Shown one piece after another: positions 35,502-42,643 of a DNA stretch of 42,643 nt. This stretch comes from Pseudomonadota bacterium (GTDB taxonomy: Bacteria; Pseudomonadota; Gammaproteobacteria; Burkholderiales; Burkholderiaceae_B). The position numbers and the translations under genes were made by a program. The notes beneath the pieces were generated by a model that saw only the letters and a program-made list of their open reading frames with translations, did not search any database and was not told the DNA's origin. The stretch's first letter is position 1. Every line of letters starts with the position of its first letter. The stretch covers positions 1 to 42,643 of the forward strand of contig JAEZBO010000134.1 in the NCBI GenBank assembly GCA_023427085.1. Reading direction: 5' to 3'.

Positions 35502-36596
35502 TCAGGTGGCGGCGGCCGTCTCGACGGTGCGGGCCAGCACCGCGCGCACGGCGTCTTCGGGGGCGGGCCGGGTGATCGCGCGGCCGATCTCGGGCAGCAG
35601 CACGAAGCGGATCTCGCCGCCCTCGGCCTTCTTGTCGACCCGCATCAGGTCCAGGCAGCGGTCGGCGCCCAGATCGGGCGAGACCACCGGGCAGCCGATC
35701 GCCTGCACCAGCGCGCGGACCCGCTCGACCGACTCGCGCGGCAGGCCGGCGACCTCGGCCGACAGCTCGGCGGCCTGCACCATGCCGCAGCCGACGGCCT
35801 CGCCGTGCAGCCACTGGCCGTAGCCCATGCCGGCCTCGATCGCGTGGCCGAAGGTATGGCCCAGATTGAGCACCGCGCGCAGGCCGGCCTCGCGTTCGTC
35901 CTGCGACACCACGTAGGCCTTGAGCTCGCACGAGCGCTGGATCGCATAGGCCAGCGCGTCGGGGTCGAGCGCACGCAGCTTGGCCGCATGCTGCTCGCAC
36001 CAGCCGAAGAACTCGGCATCCAGGATCAGTCCGTACTTGATGACCTCGGCCAGCCCGGCCGAGATCTCGCGCGCCGGCAGCGTGCGCAGCACGTCGGTAT
36101 CGATCTCGACCGCGACCGGCTGGTGGAACGCGCCGATCATGTTCTTGCCGAGCGGATGATTGATGCCGGTCTTGCCGCCGACCGACGAGTCGACCTGCGC
36201 CAGCAGCGTGGTGGGCACCTGCACGAAACGGATGCCGCGCATGTAGGTAGCGGCGGCGAAGCCGCACATGTCGCCGATCACGCCGCCGCCCAGCGCCACC
36301 AGCACCGCCTTGCGATCCAGCCGTTCGCGCAGCAGCGCATCGAAGATCAGGTTGAGCGTGTCGCTGTTCTTGTGCGCCTCGCCGTCGGGCAGGGCAATAC
36401 GCAGCACGCGGTGGCCGGCCTGGCGCAGCGAGGCCTCGGCGCGTTCGGCATACAGCGCGGCCACGGTCGGGTTGGTGACCAGGGCCACCGCGGTGGCGTT
36501 GGCGGGCACGGCTTGCGCCAGCTGGTCGAGCCGGCCGGGCGCGATGCGGATCGGATACCGTCCGCCGGGGGTGTCGACGTCCACGACTGTGGTCAT
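35502..36596 (-). CDS. aroB: 3-dehydroquinate synthase
   Basis: 364 residues; second step of the shikimate pathway (DAHP to 3-dehydroquinate), using NAD+ and Zn2+. GGGVIGDMCGFAAATYMRG binds NAD+, QVDSSVGGKTGINHPLGKN the substrate phosphate, GLAEVIKYG and NLGHTFGHAIE provide the metal ligands Glu and two His. The ATG overlaps the aroK stop as ATGA (36593-36596), so translation is coupled. Confidence 0.98.
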   Translation of the reverse strand: MTTVVDVDTPGGRYPIRIAPGRLDQLAQAVPANATAVALVTNPTVAALYAERAEASLRQAGHRVLRIALPDGEAHKNSDTLNLIFDALLRERLDRKAVLVALGGGVIGDMCGFAAATYMRGIRFVQVPTTLLAQVDSSVGGKTGINHPLGKNMIGAFHQPVAVEIDTDVLRTLPAREISAGLAEVIKYGLILDAEFFGWCEQHAAKLRALDPDALAYAIQRSCELKAYVVSQDEREAGLRAVLNLGHTFGHAIEAGMGYGQWLHGEAVGCGMVQAAELSAEVAGLPRESVERVRALVQAIGCPVVSPDLGADRCLDLMRVDKKAEGGEIRFVLLPEIGRAITRPAPEDAVRAVLARTVETAAAT

Positions 36597-37195
36597 GTCT
36601 TTTTCTCGCAGGATTGCAGCAGCGGCACGATGGACTTGACCACGGTGTTGACCGGCATCGCGCCGGTCTCGACGATCAGGTCGGCCACGTCTTGGTAAAG
36701 GGGTTCGCGCAGCGTCAGCAGCTTGGTCAGCGTGGCGCGCGGGTCGGCGGTCGCCAGCAGCGGCCGGTTGCGGTCGCGCGAGGTGCGGCGGTACAGCTCG
36801 TCGACACTGGCGCGCAGGTAGATGACGATGCCGTGCGACTTGAGCGCGGCGCGGTTCTCGGCGGCCAGCACGGCGCCGCCGCCGGTCGCCAGCACGATGT
36901 TGCGGCGCGCCGCGCAATGCGCCAACGCGGCCGATTCGCGCTTGCGAAAGCCTTCCTCGCCTTCGATCTCGAAGATAGTGGGCACTCGCACACCGCAGCG
37001 CGCTTCGAGTTCGTGATCGAGATCGAGGAACTCTCGGCCCAGCAAGCGTGCCAAACCCCGTCCTATCGTGGTCTTTCCGGCGCCCATCATGCCCACCAGA
37101 AATACCGGCGTGTCGTGCGTGAGCAGCGCCTGGCCGGCGCACGGAGACTGCGGGGCCGCGCCGCCGTCCGGACAAGTGCTGGGAATCGCATTCAT
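36593..37195 (-). CDS. aroK: shikimate kinase
   Basis: 200 residues; phosphorylates shikimate with ATP. P-loop GMMGAGKTT (35-43), the DxD-like FLDLDHELEAR, and GGGAVLAAENRAAL for shikimate contacts, lid RDRNRPLL. The 28-residue N-terminal extension before the P-loop strand is typical of Bordetella-like relatives. Start ATG 37195 has no Shine-Dalgarno; a GATAAT lies 7-12 bases before it. First gene of aroK-aroB-dgt. Confidence 0.97.
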   Translation of the reverse strand: MNAIPSTCPDGGAAPQSPCAGQALLTHDTPVFLVGMMGAGKTTIGRGLARLLGREFLDLDHELEARCGVRVPTIFEIEGEEGFRKRESAALAHCAARRNIVLATGGGAVLAAENRAALKSHGIVIYLRASVDELYRRTSRDRNRPLLATADPRATLTKLLTLREPLYQDVADLIVETGAMPVNTVVKSIVPLLQSCEKKT

Positions 37196-37201
37196 TTGCG
37201 C

Positions 37202-37207
37202 ATTATC
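37202..37207 (-). promoter_or_regulatory. candidate -10 of aroK (GATAAT)
   Basis: Minus-strand GATAAT is only 6 bases upstream of the aroK ATG, so transcription would begin at or near the start codon. The -35 is weak. Confidence 0.3.
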
Positions 37208-37210
37208 CCA

Positions 37211-37238
37211 TTGCAGGCAGTTGTCGGGGCGCTACACT
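37211..37238 (+). promoter_or_regulatory. candidate upstream promoter of mrcA
   Basis: TTGCAG (37211-37216), a 16-base spacer, then TACACT (37233-37238). Matches are 3/6 and 4/6. It would give a leader of about 65 bases and is the alternative to the TAAAAT close to the ATG. Confidence 0.35.
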
Positions 37239-37274
37239 GCACGATTCGGTTACAGAAACCTCGCGGGCGTCGGC

Positions 37275-37301
37275 TTGTCTATGGGCCAGTACCCTTAAAA
37301 T
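37275..37301 (+). promoter_or_regulatory. candidate promoter next to the mrcA start (TTGTCT, TAAAAT)
   Basis: TTGTCT (37275-37280), 15-base spacer, TAAAAT (37296-37301), only eight bases before the ATG at 37310. Initiation here would give an almost leaderless mRNA, in line with the lack of a Shine-Dalgarno. Confidence 0.35.
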
Positions 37302-37309
37302 CGCAGCCG

Positions 37310-39766
37310 ATGAGCAAATCCCCCAATTCCCGTTCCCCGCGCGGCTCGCGCGACGAGCCCGCCGCCGAATCCGGCTCGCGCGTGGTTCGCTTCCTGGTCA
37401 AAACCGGCATTCTCCTAGGCGGCCTCGGCCTGTGCGGCGTGCTGCTGGTCGGCATGGCGCTGGCGCTGGCCTGGCCCAACCTGCCCGACCTCAACGCGAT
37501 GACCGATTACCGGCCGCGCGTGCCGCTGCGCGTCTACACGTCCGACAACGTGCTGATCGGCGAATTCGGTGAAGAGCGCCGCAACGTGCTGCGCTTCAAC
37601 GAGATCCCCGACGTGATGAAGTCGGCCGTGCTCGCGGCCGAGGACGACCGCTTCTACCAGCATGGCGGCATCGACTGGATGGGCGTGGTGCGCGCCGGCC
37701 TGACCAACATCATCAGCATGTCGAAGAGCCAGGGGGCCAGCACGATCACCATGCAGGTGGCGCGCAACTTCTATCTGTCGTCCGAGAAGACCTATTCGCG
37801 CAAGTTCTACGAACTGCTGCTGACCTTCAAGATCGAATCGCAGCTCAGCAAGGACCAGATCCTCGAGCTGTACATGAACCAGATCTACCTGGGCCATCGC
37901 GCCTACGGTTTCGCCGCGGCCTCGCGCCGCTATTTCGGCAAGCCGCTGGGCGAGATCTCGGTGGCCGAGGCCGCCATGCTGGCCGGCGTGCCCAAGGCGC
38001 CGTCGCGCTTCAACCCGATCGCCAACATGCCGCGCGCCACGGTGCGCCAGCATTACGTGCTGGGCCGCATGCTGTCGCTGGGCTACCTGACCGACGCCGA
38101 ATACAAGGCGGCCATGGACGAGCCGATCGTGCTGCGCACGCGCGAACAGGGCGCGCCCACCGGCGGGTACGCGGTCCACGGCGAATACGTCGCCGAACTG
38201 GCGCGCCAGCTGCTGTATGGCGTCTACCAGGACAACGTCTACTCGCGCGGCCTGAACATCTACACCACGGTGTCCTCGAAGGAACAAGAGGCCGCCTACC
38301 AGGCGCTGCGCGAAGGCGTGCTCGACTACACCCGCCGCGCGCCCTACCCCGGCCCCGAAGAACAGCTCGAACTGCCGGCCGGCATCGAGAACGACCAGGC
38401 CCGCTTCGACGAATTCCTCGACGGCGTGTTCGACAAGTACGCCGACAGCGGCAACCTGCTGACCGGCGTGGTGCTGTCGGCCAGCCCCAGCGAGATCAAG
38501 GTCGCGCGCAGCGCCACCGAGGTCATCACGATCAACGACAAGAAGGCCATCGCCATCGTCGCGCGCGCGCTCAACGACAAGGCCAAGCCCGAGGCCCGGC
38601 TGCGCCGCGGCTCGGTGGTCTACCTGTACAAGAACGGCGAGACCTGGGAAGTGCTCAACATGCCGTCGGTGCAGGCTGCCTTCGTGTCGGTCGCACCGCA
38701 GGACGGCGCGGTGCGCGCCATGGTCGGCGGCTTCGACTTCAATCGCGGCAACTTCAACCGTGTCACGCAGGCCTGGCGCCAGCCGGGCTCGAGCTTCAAG
38801 CCGTTCATCTACGCGGCGTCGCTCGAACGCGGCCTGACGCCGTCGACGCAGATCTCCGACATGCCGTTCCAGCTGACCGCCGCGCAGACCGGCTCGCGGG
38901 CGTGGGCGCCGAAGAACTACGGCGGCACCTACGAACCCATGCTGACGATGCGCAACGCTTTGTACAAGTCCAAGAACATGGTGTCGATCCGCATTCTGCA
39001 GGCCATCACGCCGCAGTACGCGCAGGACTACATCACCCGCTTCGGCTTCGACAAGGCGCGCCAGCCCGCGGTGCTGCCGATGGCGCTGGGCGCCGGCTCG
39101 GTCACGCCGCTGCAGCTGGCCGGCGCCTATTCGGTGTTCGCCAACGGCGGCTACCGCGTCACGCCCTACCTGATCGATCGTGTCACCGACAGCAGCGGCA
39201 AGGTCATCATGCAATCGCGCCCGACCGTCTCGGGCGATGCCGCCGCGCGCGCCATCGACCCGCGCACCGCCTACGTGATGGACGACATGCTGCGTGGCGT
39301 CGCGACCTCGGGCACCGCCGCCCGGGCCCGCGCGCTGCTCAAGCGCGGCGACATCGCCGGCAAGACCGGCACCACCAACGAGTCGGTCGACGCCTGGTTC
39401 GCCGGCTACACGCCGTCGCTGGTCGGCATCGCCTGGCTGGGCTACGACCAGCCGCGTTCGCTGGGCTCGCGCGAGACCGGCGGTGGCGCCGCCATGCCGA
39501 TCTGGGTCAACTACATGCGCACCGCGCTGGCCGGCGTGCCCGAGCAGCCGCGCACCCGCCCCGACGGCCTGATCGCCGAAGGCGGCGACCTGTACTTCGC
39601 CGAATTCCCGCCCGGCCAGGCGGTCGCGCGGGTCGGCGTGCCCGAACCCGATTCGCTGGGCGACTTCCTCAGCAACCTGATCGGCGGCGGCGGTGGCAAC
39701 AACAGCGTGCCGATGGACCAGGAGCTCAACAACGATCCCTGGAACGGCAACCTCGTGCCGCACTGA
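37310..39766 (+). CDS. mrcA: penicillin-binding protein 1A (bifunctional transglycosylase/transpeptidase)
   Basis: 818-residue class A PBP that polymerises and cross-links peptidoglycan. Cytoplasmic tail, one membrane anchor (~30-55), then the glycosyltransferase domain (LAAEDDRFYQHGGID with the catalytic Glu near 109, QGASTITMQVARNFYL, ELYMNQIYLGHRAYGFAAAS), an OB-like insert (~320-430) and the transpeptidase domain with SSFK (Ser494-Lys497), SKNMVS as SxN, and KTGTT (685-689). The C-terminus is Gly/Asn-rich (IGGGGGNNS). ATG 37310 lacks a Shine-Dalgarno; MSKSPNSRSPRG is the natural N-terminus. Divergent from aroK. Confidence 0.97.
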   Translation: MSKSPNSRSPRGSRDEPAAESGSRVVRFLVKTGILLGGLGLCGVLLVGMALALAWPNLPDLNAMTDYRPRVPLRVYTSDNVLIGEFGEERRNVLRFNEIPDVMKSAVLAAEDDRFYQHGGIDWMGVVRAGLTNIISMSKSQGASTITMQVARNFYLSSEKTYSRKFYELLLTFKIESQLSKDQILELYMNQIYLGHRAYGFAAASRRYFGKPLGEISVAEAAMLAGVPKAPSRFNPIANMPRATVRQHYVLGRMLSLGYLTDAEYKAAMDEPIVLRTREQGAPTGGYAVHGEYVAELARQLLYGVYQDNVYSRGLNIYTTVSSKEQEAAYQALREGVLDYTRRAPYPGPEEQLELPAGIENDQARFDEFLDGVFDKYADSGNLLTGVVLSASPSEIKVARSATEVITINDKKAIAIVARALNDKAKPEARLRRGSVVYLYKNGETWEVLNMPSVQAAFVSVAPQDGAVRAMVGGFDFNRGNFNRVTQAWRQPGSSFKPFIYAASLERGLTPSTQISDMPFQLTAAQTGSRAWAPKNYGGTYEPMLTMRNALYKSKNMVSIRILQAITPQYAQDYITRFGFDKARQPAVLPMALGAGSVTPLQLAGAYSVFANGGYRVTPYLIDRVTDSSGKVIMQSRPTVSGDAAARAIDPRTAYVMDDMLRGVATSGTAARARALLKRGDIAGKTGTTNESVDAWFAGYTPSLVGIAWLGYDQPRSLGSRETGGGAAMPIWVNYMRTALAGVPEQPRTRPDGLIAEGGDLYFAEFPPGQAVARVGVPEPDSLGDFLSNLIGGGGGNNSVPMDQELNNDPWNGNLVPH

Positions 39767-39781
39767 TGACCCGGTTGCGGG

Positions 39782-39802
39782 CCCGCTCCGAGCCGGAGCG
39801 GG
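39782..39802 (+). other. hairpin just after mrcA
   Basis: CCCGCTCCG pairs with CGGAGCGGG around three bases. No T-tract follows; it precedes the main terminator and may protect the mRNA 3' end. Confidence 0.5.
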
Positions 39803-39817
39803 TCTGCGCAGGCGAAC

Positions 39818-39858
39818 AAAGCCCTGGCGCCGGCCGATCCGGCGCCAGGGCTTTTTTT
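39818..39858 (+). terminator. strong rho-independent terminator of mrcA, usable from both sides
   Basis: AAAGCCCTGGCGCCGG (39818-39833) pairs perfectly over 16 bases with CCGGCGCCAGGGCTTT (39839-39854), loop of 5, followed by T7 on the plus strand. On the minus strand only three T follow, but it may still stop cyaY transcripts. Confidence 0.95.
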
Positions 39859-39895
39859 ATCGCTGCGGCCCGCGCCAAGGCGCGGCCGGCCGGTC

Positions 39896-40225
39896 TCAGG
39901 CCTGCACGGTCACCGGCTGGCCGGCCGCGGCGCTGACGATCTGCGACAGCGCCTCGCCCAGCACCGGGCCGCCGCGGGTGTCCTGCCACAGCTGGCCGTC
40001 GTAGCGGTAATGGAAACCGCCGCTGGGCGCGGCCACCCAGATCTCCTTCATCGGCGCCTGGGTGTTGACGATGACCTGCACACCCGAATCGAAGGCCAGC
40101 GTCAGCACGTTGCCGTTGCGGCTGGCATCGACGTCGATGTCGTGCAGCGACAACCAATCGTCCGCCTGGCTCTCGATACTGTCGAGCACGGCGCCTGCGA
40201 GAGTGAGGAATTCTGTTTCGTTCAT
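39896..40225 (-). CDS. cyaY: frataxin-like iron-sulfur assembly protein
   Basis: 109 residues, the family's usual length; regulates or feeds iron to IscS/IscU during Fe-S cluster assembly. MNETEFLTLAGAVLDSIE gives the first helix with the acidic ridge, then VLTLAFDSGVQVIVNTQAP and KEIWVAAPSGGFHYRYDGQL, the conserved beta-sheet (WvAa..GGyHf). ATG 40225 is preferred over the in-frame GTG at 40237. Divergent from lptM with 37 bases between starts. Confidence 0.96.
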   Translation of the reverse strand: MNETEFLTLAGAVLDSIESQADDWLSLHDIDVDASRNGNVLTLAFDSGVQVIVNTQAPMKEIWVAAPSGGFHYRYDGQLWQDTRGGPVLGEALSQIVSAAAGQPVTVQA

Positions 40226-40262
40226 ATAATCGACCACTTGCCTTGTTCAAACGGAGCTTGCC

Positions 40263-40451
40263 GTGTCCTGCCCGGCCATTACCCGCATTTTAGCGACGCT
40301 GCTCGCTGTCGGCACGCTGGCCGCCTGCGGCTACAAGGGGCCGCTGTACCTGCCCGACGACGACACCCAGTCGGCACGCCAGCCGCCCCCGCCCGCCATC
40401 CTTCCCGCTTCCACCACGACTCCGTCCGCGCCTGCCGCACCCGTTCGATGA
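40263..40451 (+). CDS. lptM: LPS-assembly lipoprotein LptM (YifL)
   Basis: 62-residue outer-membrane lipoprotein that helps LptD disulfide maturation. Lipobox LAAC with lipidated Cys22, directly followed by the family signature CGYKGPLYLPDDD. The remaining tail is Pro/Ser/Ala-rich. GTG 40263 with GGAG upstream. The stop overlaps the lysA start (ATGA at 40448-40451). The cyaY//lptM-lysA order is the same as in most proteobacteria. Confidence 0.95.
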   Translation: MSCPAITRILATLLAVGTLAACGYKGPLYLPDDDTQSARQPPPPAILPASTTTPSAPAAPVR

Positions 40452-41791
40452 CCCAGCAGAACCACCCCGACCGCCCGTTGGCGGGACAGCCCCATTTCCA
40501 TTACCGCGACGGCACGCTGCACGCCGAGGACGTCAGCCTGGCCGAGCTGGCCGCGCAGGCCGGCACGCCGCTGTACGTCTACTCGCGGGCCGCGCTGCGT
40601 AGCGCCTGGGCCGCCTATCGCGACGCCATCGGCGATCGCCAGGTGCTGGTCTGCTACGGCATGAAGGCCAACTCCAACCTGGCGGTGCTGAAGGAGTTCG
40701 CCACGCTGGGCGCCGGCTTCGACATCGTCTCGGGCGGTGAACTGCAGCGCGTGCTGGCCGTCGGCGGCGATCCCGGCAAGGTGGTGTTCTCGGGCGTCGG
40801 CAAGCAGGCCTGGGAAATGCGCGCCGCGCTCGAGGCCGGCGTCAAATGCTTCAACGTCGAGTCGCTGCCCGAGCTGCGCCGGCTGTCGTCGGTCGCCACC
40901 GAGTTGGGCAAGACCGCGCCGGTCTCGTTGCGCGTCAACCCCGACGTCGATGCGCAGACCCACCCCTACATCTCGACCGGACTCAAGGAAAACAAGTTCG
41001 GTATCGCCATCGAGCATGCGCGCCAGGCCTACCGCGAGGCCGCCACGCTGCCGGGCCTGAAGGTGGTCGGCGTCGACTGCCACATCGGTTCGCAGATCAC
41101 CGAGGTCTCGCCCTACCTGGACGCGCTCGACAAGCTGCTGGCGCTGTTGCGCCAGCTGGCCGAAGACGGCATCACGATCCACCATCTCGACCTGGGTGGC
41201 GGCCTGGGCATCCGCTACGACGACGAGACGCCGCTGGCGCCGCGCGTGCTGCTCGACCAGGTCTTCGAACGCCTGTCGGCCAGCGGCCTGCCGACGCTGC
41301 AGCTGGTGCTCGAGCCGGGCCGCTCTTTGGTCGGCAACGCCGGCGTGCTGCTGACCGAGGTGCAATACCTCAAGCACACCGAGGCGCGCAATTTCGCCAT
41401 CGTCGATGCCGCCATGAACGACCTGATGCGCCCCGCGCTGTACGAAGCCTGGCATGGCGTGCGCGCGGTCACGCCGGGCGTCGCTACGCCGCGCGTCACC
41501 ACGTCGGGCGTCGCCACGCCGGGTGCGGCGACGCAGACAGCCATCTACGACGTGGTCGGCCCGATCTGCGAAAGCGCCGACTGGCTGGCGCGCCAGCGCG
41601 AGCTGACACTGGCCGAGGGCGACCTGCTGGCGATCGAATCGGCTGGCGCCTACGGCGCCGTCATGGCCGGCACCTACAACAGCCGCCCGCGCGCGGCCGA
41701 GGTCATGGTCGACGGCGCGCGCTGGTTCGTCGTGCGCGAACGCGACAGCATGGCCAGCCTGACGGCCGGCGAGTCGACGCTGCCCGACTGA
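40448..41791 (+). CDS. lysA: diaminopimelate decarboxylase
   Basis: 447 residues, about 25 more than usual. PLP enzyme that makes lysine from meso-diaminopimelate, the last step of the pathway. Lys73 (YGMKANSN) binds PLP; GVDCHIGSQI (~216-225), GGGLGI (~252-257) and EPGRSL (~290-295) bind cofactor phosphate; CESADWLARQREL contributes the active-site Cys from the partner subunit. The region around residues 341-363 is a 15-bp in-frame repeat that replaces a short loop before IYDVVGP. Start is coupled to lptM by ATGA. Confidence 0.97.
   Translation: MTQQNHPDRPLAGQPHFHYRDGTLHAEDVSLAELAAQAGTPLYVYSRAALRSAWAAYRDAIGDRQVLVCYGMKANSNLAVLKEFATLGAGFDIVSGGELQRVLAVGGDPGKVVFSGVGKQAWEMRAALEAGVKCFNVESLPELRRLSSVATELGKTAPVSLRVNPDVDAQTHPYISTGLKENKFGIAIEHARQAYREAATLPGLKVVGVDCHIGSQITEVSPYLDALDKLLALLRQLAEDGITIHHLDLGGGLGIRYDDETPLAPRVLLDQVFERLSASGLPTLQLVLEPGRSLVGNAGVLLTEVQYLKHTEARNFAIVDAAMNDLMRPALYEAWHGVRAVTPGVATPRVTTSGVATPGAATQTAIYDVVGPICESADWLARQRELTLAEGDLLAIESAGAYGAVMAGTYNSRPRAAEVMVDGARWFVVRERDSMASLTAGESTLPD
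41468..41537 (+). repeat. degenerate 15-bp minisatellite inside lysA
   Basis: About 4.5 units of GTCGCYACGCCGSGC-like sequence, encoding Val-Ala/Thr-Thr-Pro/Ser-Gly/Arg repeats. It keeps the frame and inserts roughly 22 residues into a surface loop just before the IYDVVGP active-site strand. Confidence 0.8.
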
Positions 41792-41798
41792 ACAGGCT

Positions 41799-41837
41799 GC
41801 CCCTGGCGGCAGGGGCGCCAGCGTTAGGTCCCTTTTT
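41799..41837 (+). terminator. probable lysA terminator
   Basis: GCCCCTG (41799-41805) pairs with CAGGGGC (41810-41816); a T6 run occurs only 15 bases later (41832-41837). The delayed T-tract lowers the certainty. Confidence 0.45.
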
Positions 41838-41917
41838 TACGCTGCCGGAATGCCCGCGGGTTTGTGCTTCAATCGAACTTCCACCCCCCCGCCAAGCAGG
41901 TATCTCAAAGGACCCTC

Positions 41918-42610
41918 ATGTCTGACGTCACCCTGAGAAGCAAGGAAGGAAAGGAGTTCAAGGCCTACTACGTCAAAGGCCCGTCATCGTCGGCGCGTGG
42001 CATCGTGCTGATCCAGGAAATCTTCGGCATCAACCCGGCCATGCGCGAGCTGGCCGACCAGTGGGCCGCCAAGGGCTATCACGTGATCTGCCCCGACCTG
42101 TTCTGGCGCCAGGAAGCCGGCCTGCAGCTCGACCCCACCGATCAGAAGCAGTTCGAGCGCGGCTACGCGCTGATGCAGGGCATGAAGCCCGACGAGACAC
42201 TGGCCGACCTCGAATCGGCGCGCAGCTGGCTGGCCCAGGAGGCCGGCCACGACAAGATCGCCACGATCGGCTACTGCATGGGCGGCATGCTGGCGGCCAA
42301 GGCCGCGTGCAGCATCCCGGTCAAGTGCGCGGTCAGCTATTACGGCGTCAACCTCGATACGCTGCTCGAGAACGCGCCGGCCGACTGCGCGCCGACGCTG
42401 CTGCACGTCGCCGGCAAGGACCGTTTCGTACCGGCCGAGGCGCGCGACAAGATCGTCTCGCTGGCGTCGACCCACGCGCAGTTCACGGCCCATGTCTACG
42501 AAGAGTGCGACCACGCATTCTCGCGTCCCGGCGGCCAGCATTACGATGCGGCGGCGGCCAAGCAGGCCGAAGAGCGTTCGCATACCTTCCTGGCCCAGCA
42601 CCTGGCCTGA
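41918..42610 (+). CDS. dienelactone hydrolase family protein
   Basis: 230 residues, alpha/beta hydrolase of the carboxymethylenebutenolidase type. Nucleophile Cys120 in GYCMGG, Asp168 (AGKDRFVP) and His199 (CDHAFSR) form the triad, and Glu34 (IQEIFG) is the residue that activates the Cys in this family. The start is ATG 41918 with AAAGGA six bases upstream. No chlorocatechol or beta-ketoadipate genes are nearby, so a general housekeeping or detoxifying role is more likely than an aromatic pathway. Confidence 0.93.
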   Translation: MSDVTLRSKEGKEFKAYYVKGPSSSARGIVLIQEIFGINPAMRELADQWAAKGYHVICPDLFWRQEAGLQLDPTDQKQFERGYALMQGMKPDETLADLESARSWLAQEAGHDKIATIGYCMGGMLAAKAACSIPVKCAVSYYGVNLDTLLENAPADCAPTLLHVAGKDRFVPAEARDKIVSLASTHAQFTAHVYEECDHAFSRPGGQHYDAAAAKQAEERSHTFLAQHLA

Positions 42611-42618
42611 AGGCGGGG

Positions 42619-42643
42619 CCGCCCCCCCCCCCCCGCCCCCCCC
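42619..42643. repeat. poly-C tract (C2-G-C13-G-C8) at the window end
   Basis: Two long C runs (42622-42634 and 42636-42643), each after a G, nine bases after the hydrolase stop. Such tracts break assemblies and are prone to slippage. Real length cannot be trusted at this edge. Confidence 0.7.

Noticed and set aside
37415..39763. 782-codon open frame on the minus strand
   Set aside because: Antisense to mrcA; no motif and no ribosome site.

Overview
This is a high-GC window (visibly 65-70% G+C) of ordinary chromosomal gene density. The gene set points to a betaproteobacterium of the Burkholderiales, most likely Alcaligenaceae close to Bordetella or Achromobacter. The reasons are the blocks aroK-aroB-dgt, mrcA//cyaY//lptM-lysA and uvrA//MFS, an fmdB-type gene at the edge, and a FimB/FimC/FimD-like fimbrial operon order. 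This placement is inference from gene order and protein style. Both ends look like contig ends: the first ~60 bases read as a piece of an unrelated gene on the + strand, and the last 25 bases are a C13-G-C8 tract.

Layout. 1-9.6 kb: accessory housekeeping genes, namely an FmdB-type zinc ribbon, a Na+/H+ antiporter-like protein (PF07399 type), an exported SAM-methyltransferase-like protein, an APC amino-acid permease meeting free-methionine-R-sulfoxide reductase tail to tail, an AraC regulator, a BaiN/HI0933-like flavoprotein, a DUF481 outer-membrane protein and a PaiB-like FMN protein. 9.6-15.2 kb (minus strand): a chaperone-usher fimbrial operon in the order major subunit, hairpin, chaperone, usher, tip adhesin, then a second chaperone gene that has lost its N-terminal domain. 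15.2-16.0 kb: an AT-rich, apparently non-coding stretch full of dyads and repeats. 16.0-16.5 kb: a RelB/ParD-RelE/ParE-like toxin-antitoxin pair.

16.5-25.7 kb: a YaiI-like protein, ssb with a strong terminator, a 1049-residue FAD/Fe-S D-2-hydroxyacid dehydrogenase of the YdiJ type divergent from a LysR regulator (with a T-N11-A box between them), a lipoprotein alpha/beta hydrolase, a catalase-like haem protein and an MFS exporter. 25.8-28.7 kb: uvrA. 28.7-32.8 kb: a complete iron-starvation surface-signalling system (FecI-type sigma, FecR-type anti-sigma, TonB receptor with STN domain) behind a sigma-70 promoter whose -10 lies in a good Fur box. 32.8-42.6 kb: a glutathione S-transferase, a Cys-rich exported protein of unknown function, dgt, aroB, aroK, mrcA (PBP1a), cyaY, lptM, lysA and a dienelactone hydrolase.

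How the genes work together. The fimbrial genes should assemble one pilus through one usher. The FecI/FecR/receptor genes sense and import a ferric siderophore. aroK-aroB overlap by ATGA and feed the shikimate pathway. lptM and lysA also overlap by ATGA. The most unusual signals are the deleted second fimbrial chaperone, the repeat-rich control region upstream of the fimbrial operon, in-frame 15-bp minisatellites inside two different enzymes (YdiJ-like and LysA), possible leaderless starts of the divergent aroK/mrcA pair, and the methyltransferase-like protein with a signal peptide. No CRISPR array, tRNA, rRNA or intact insertion sequence was seen.
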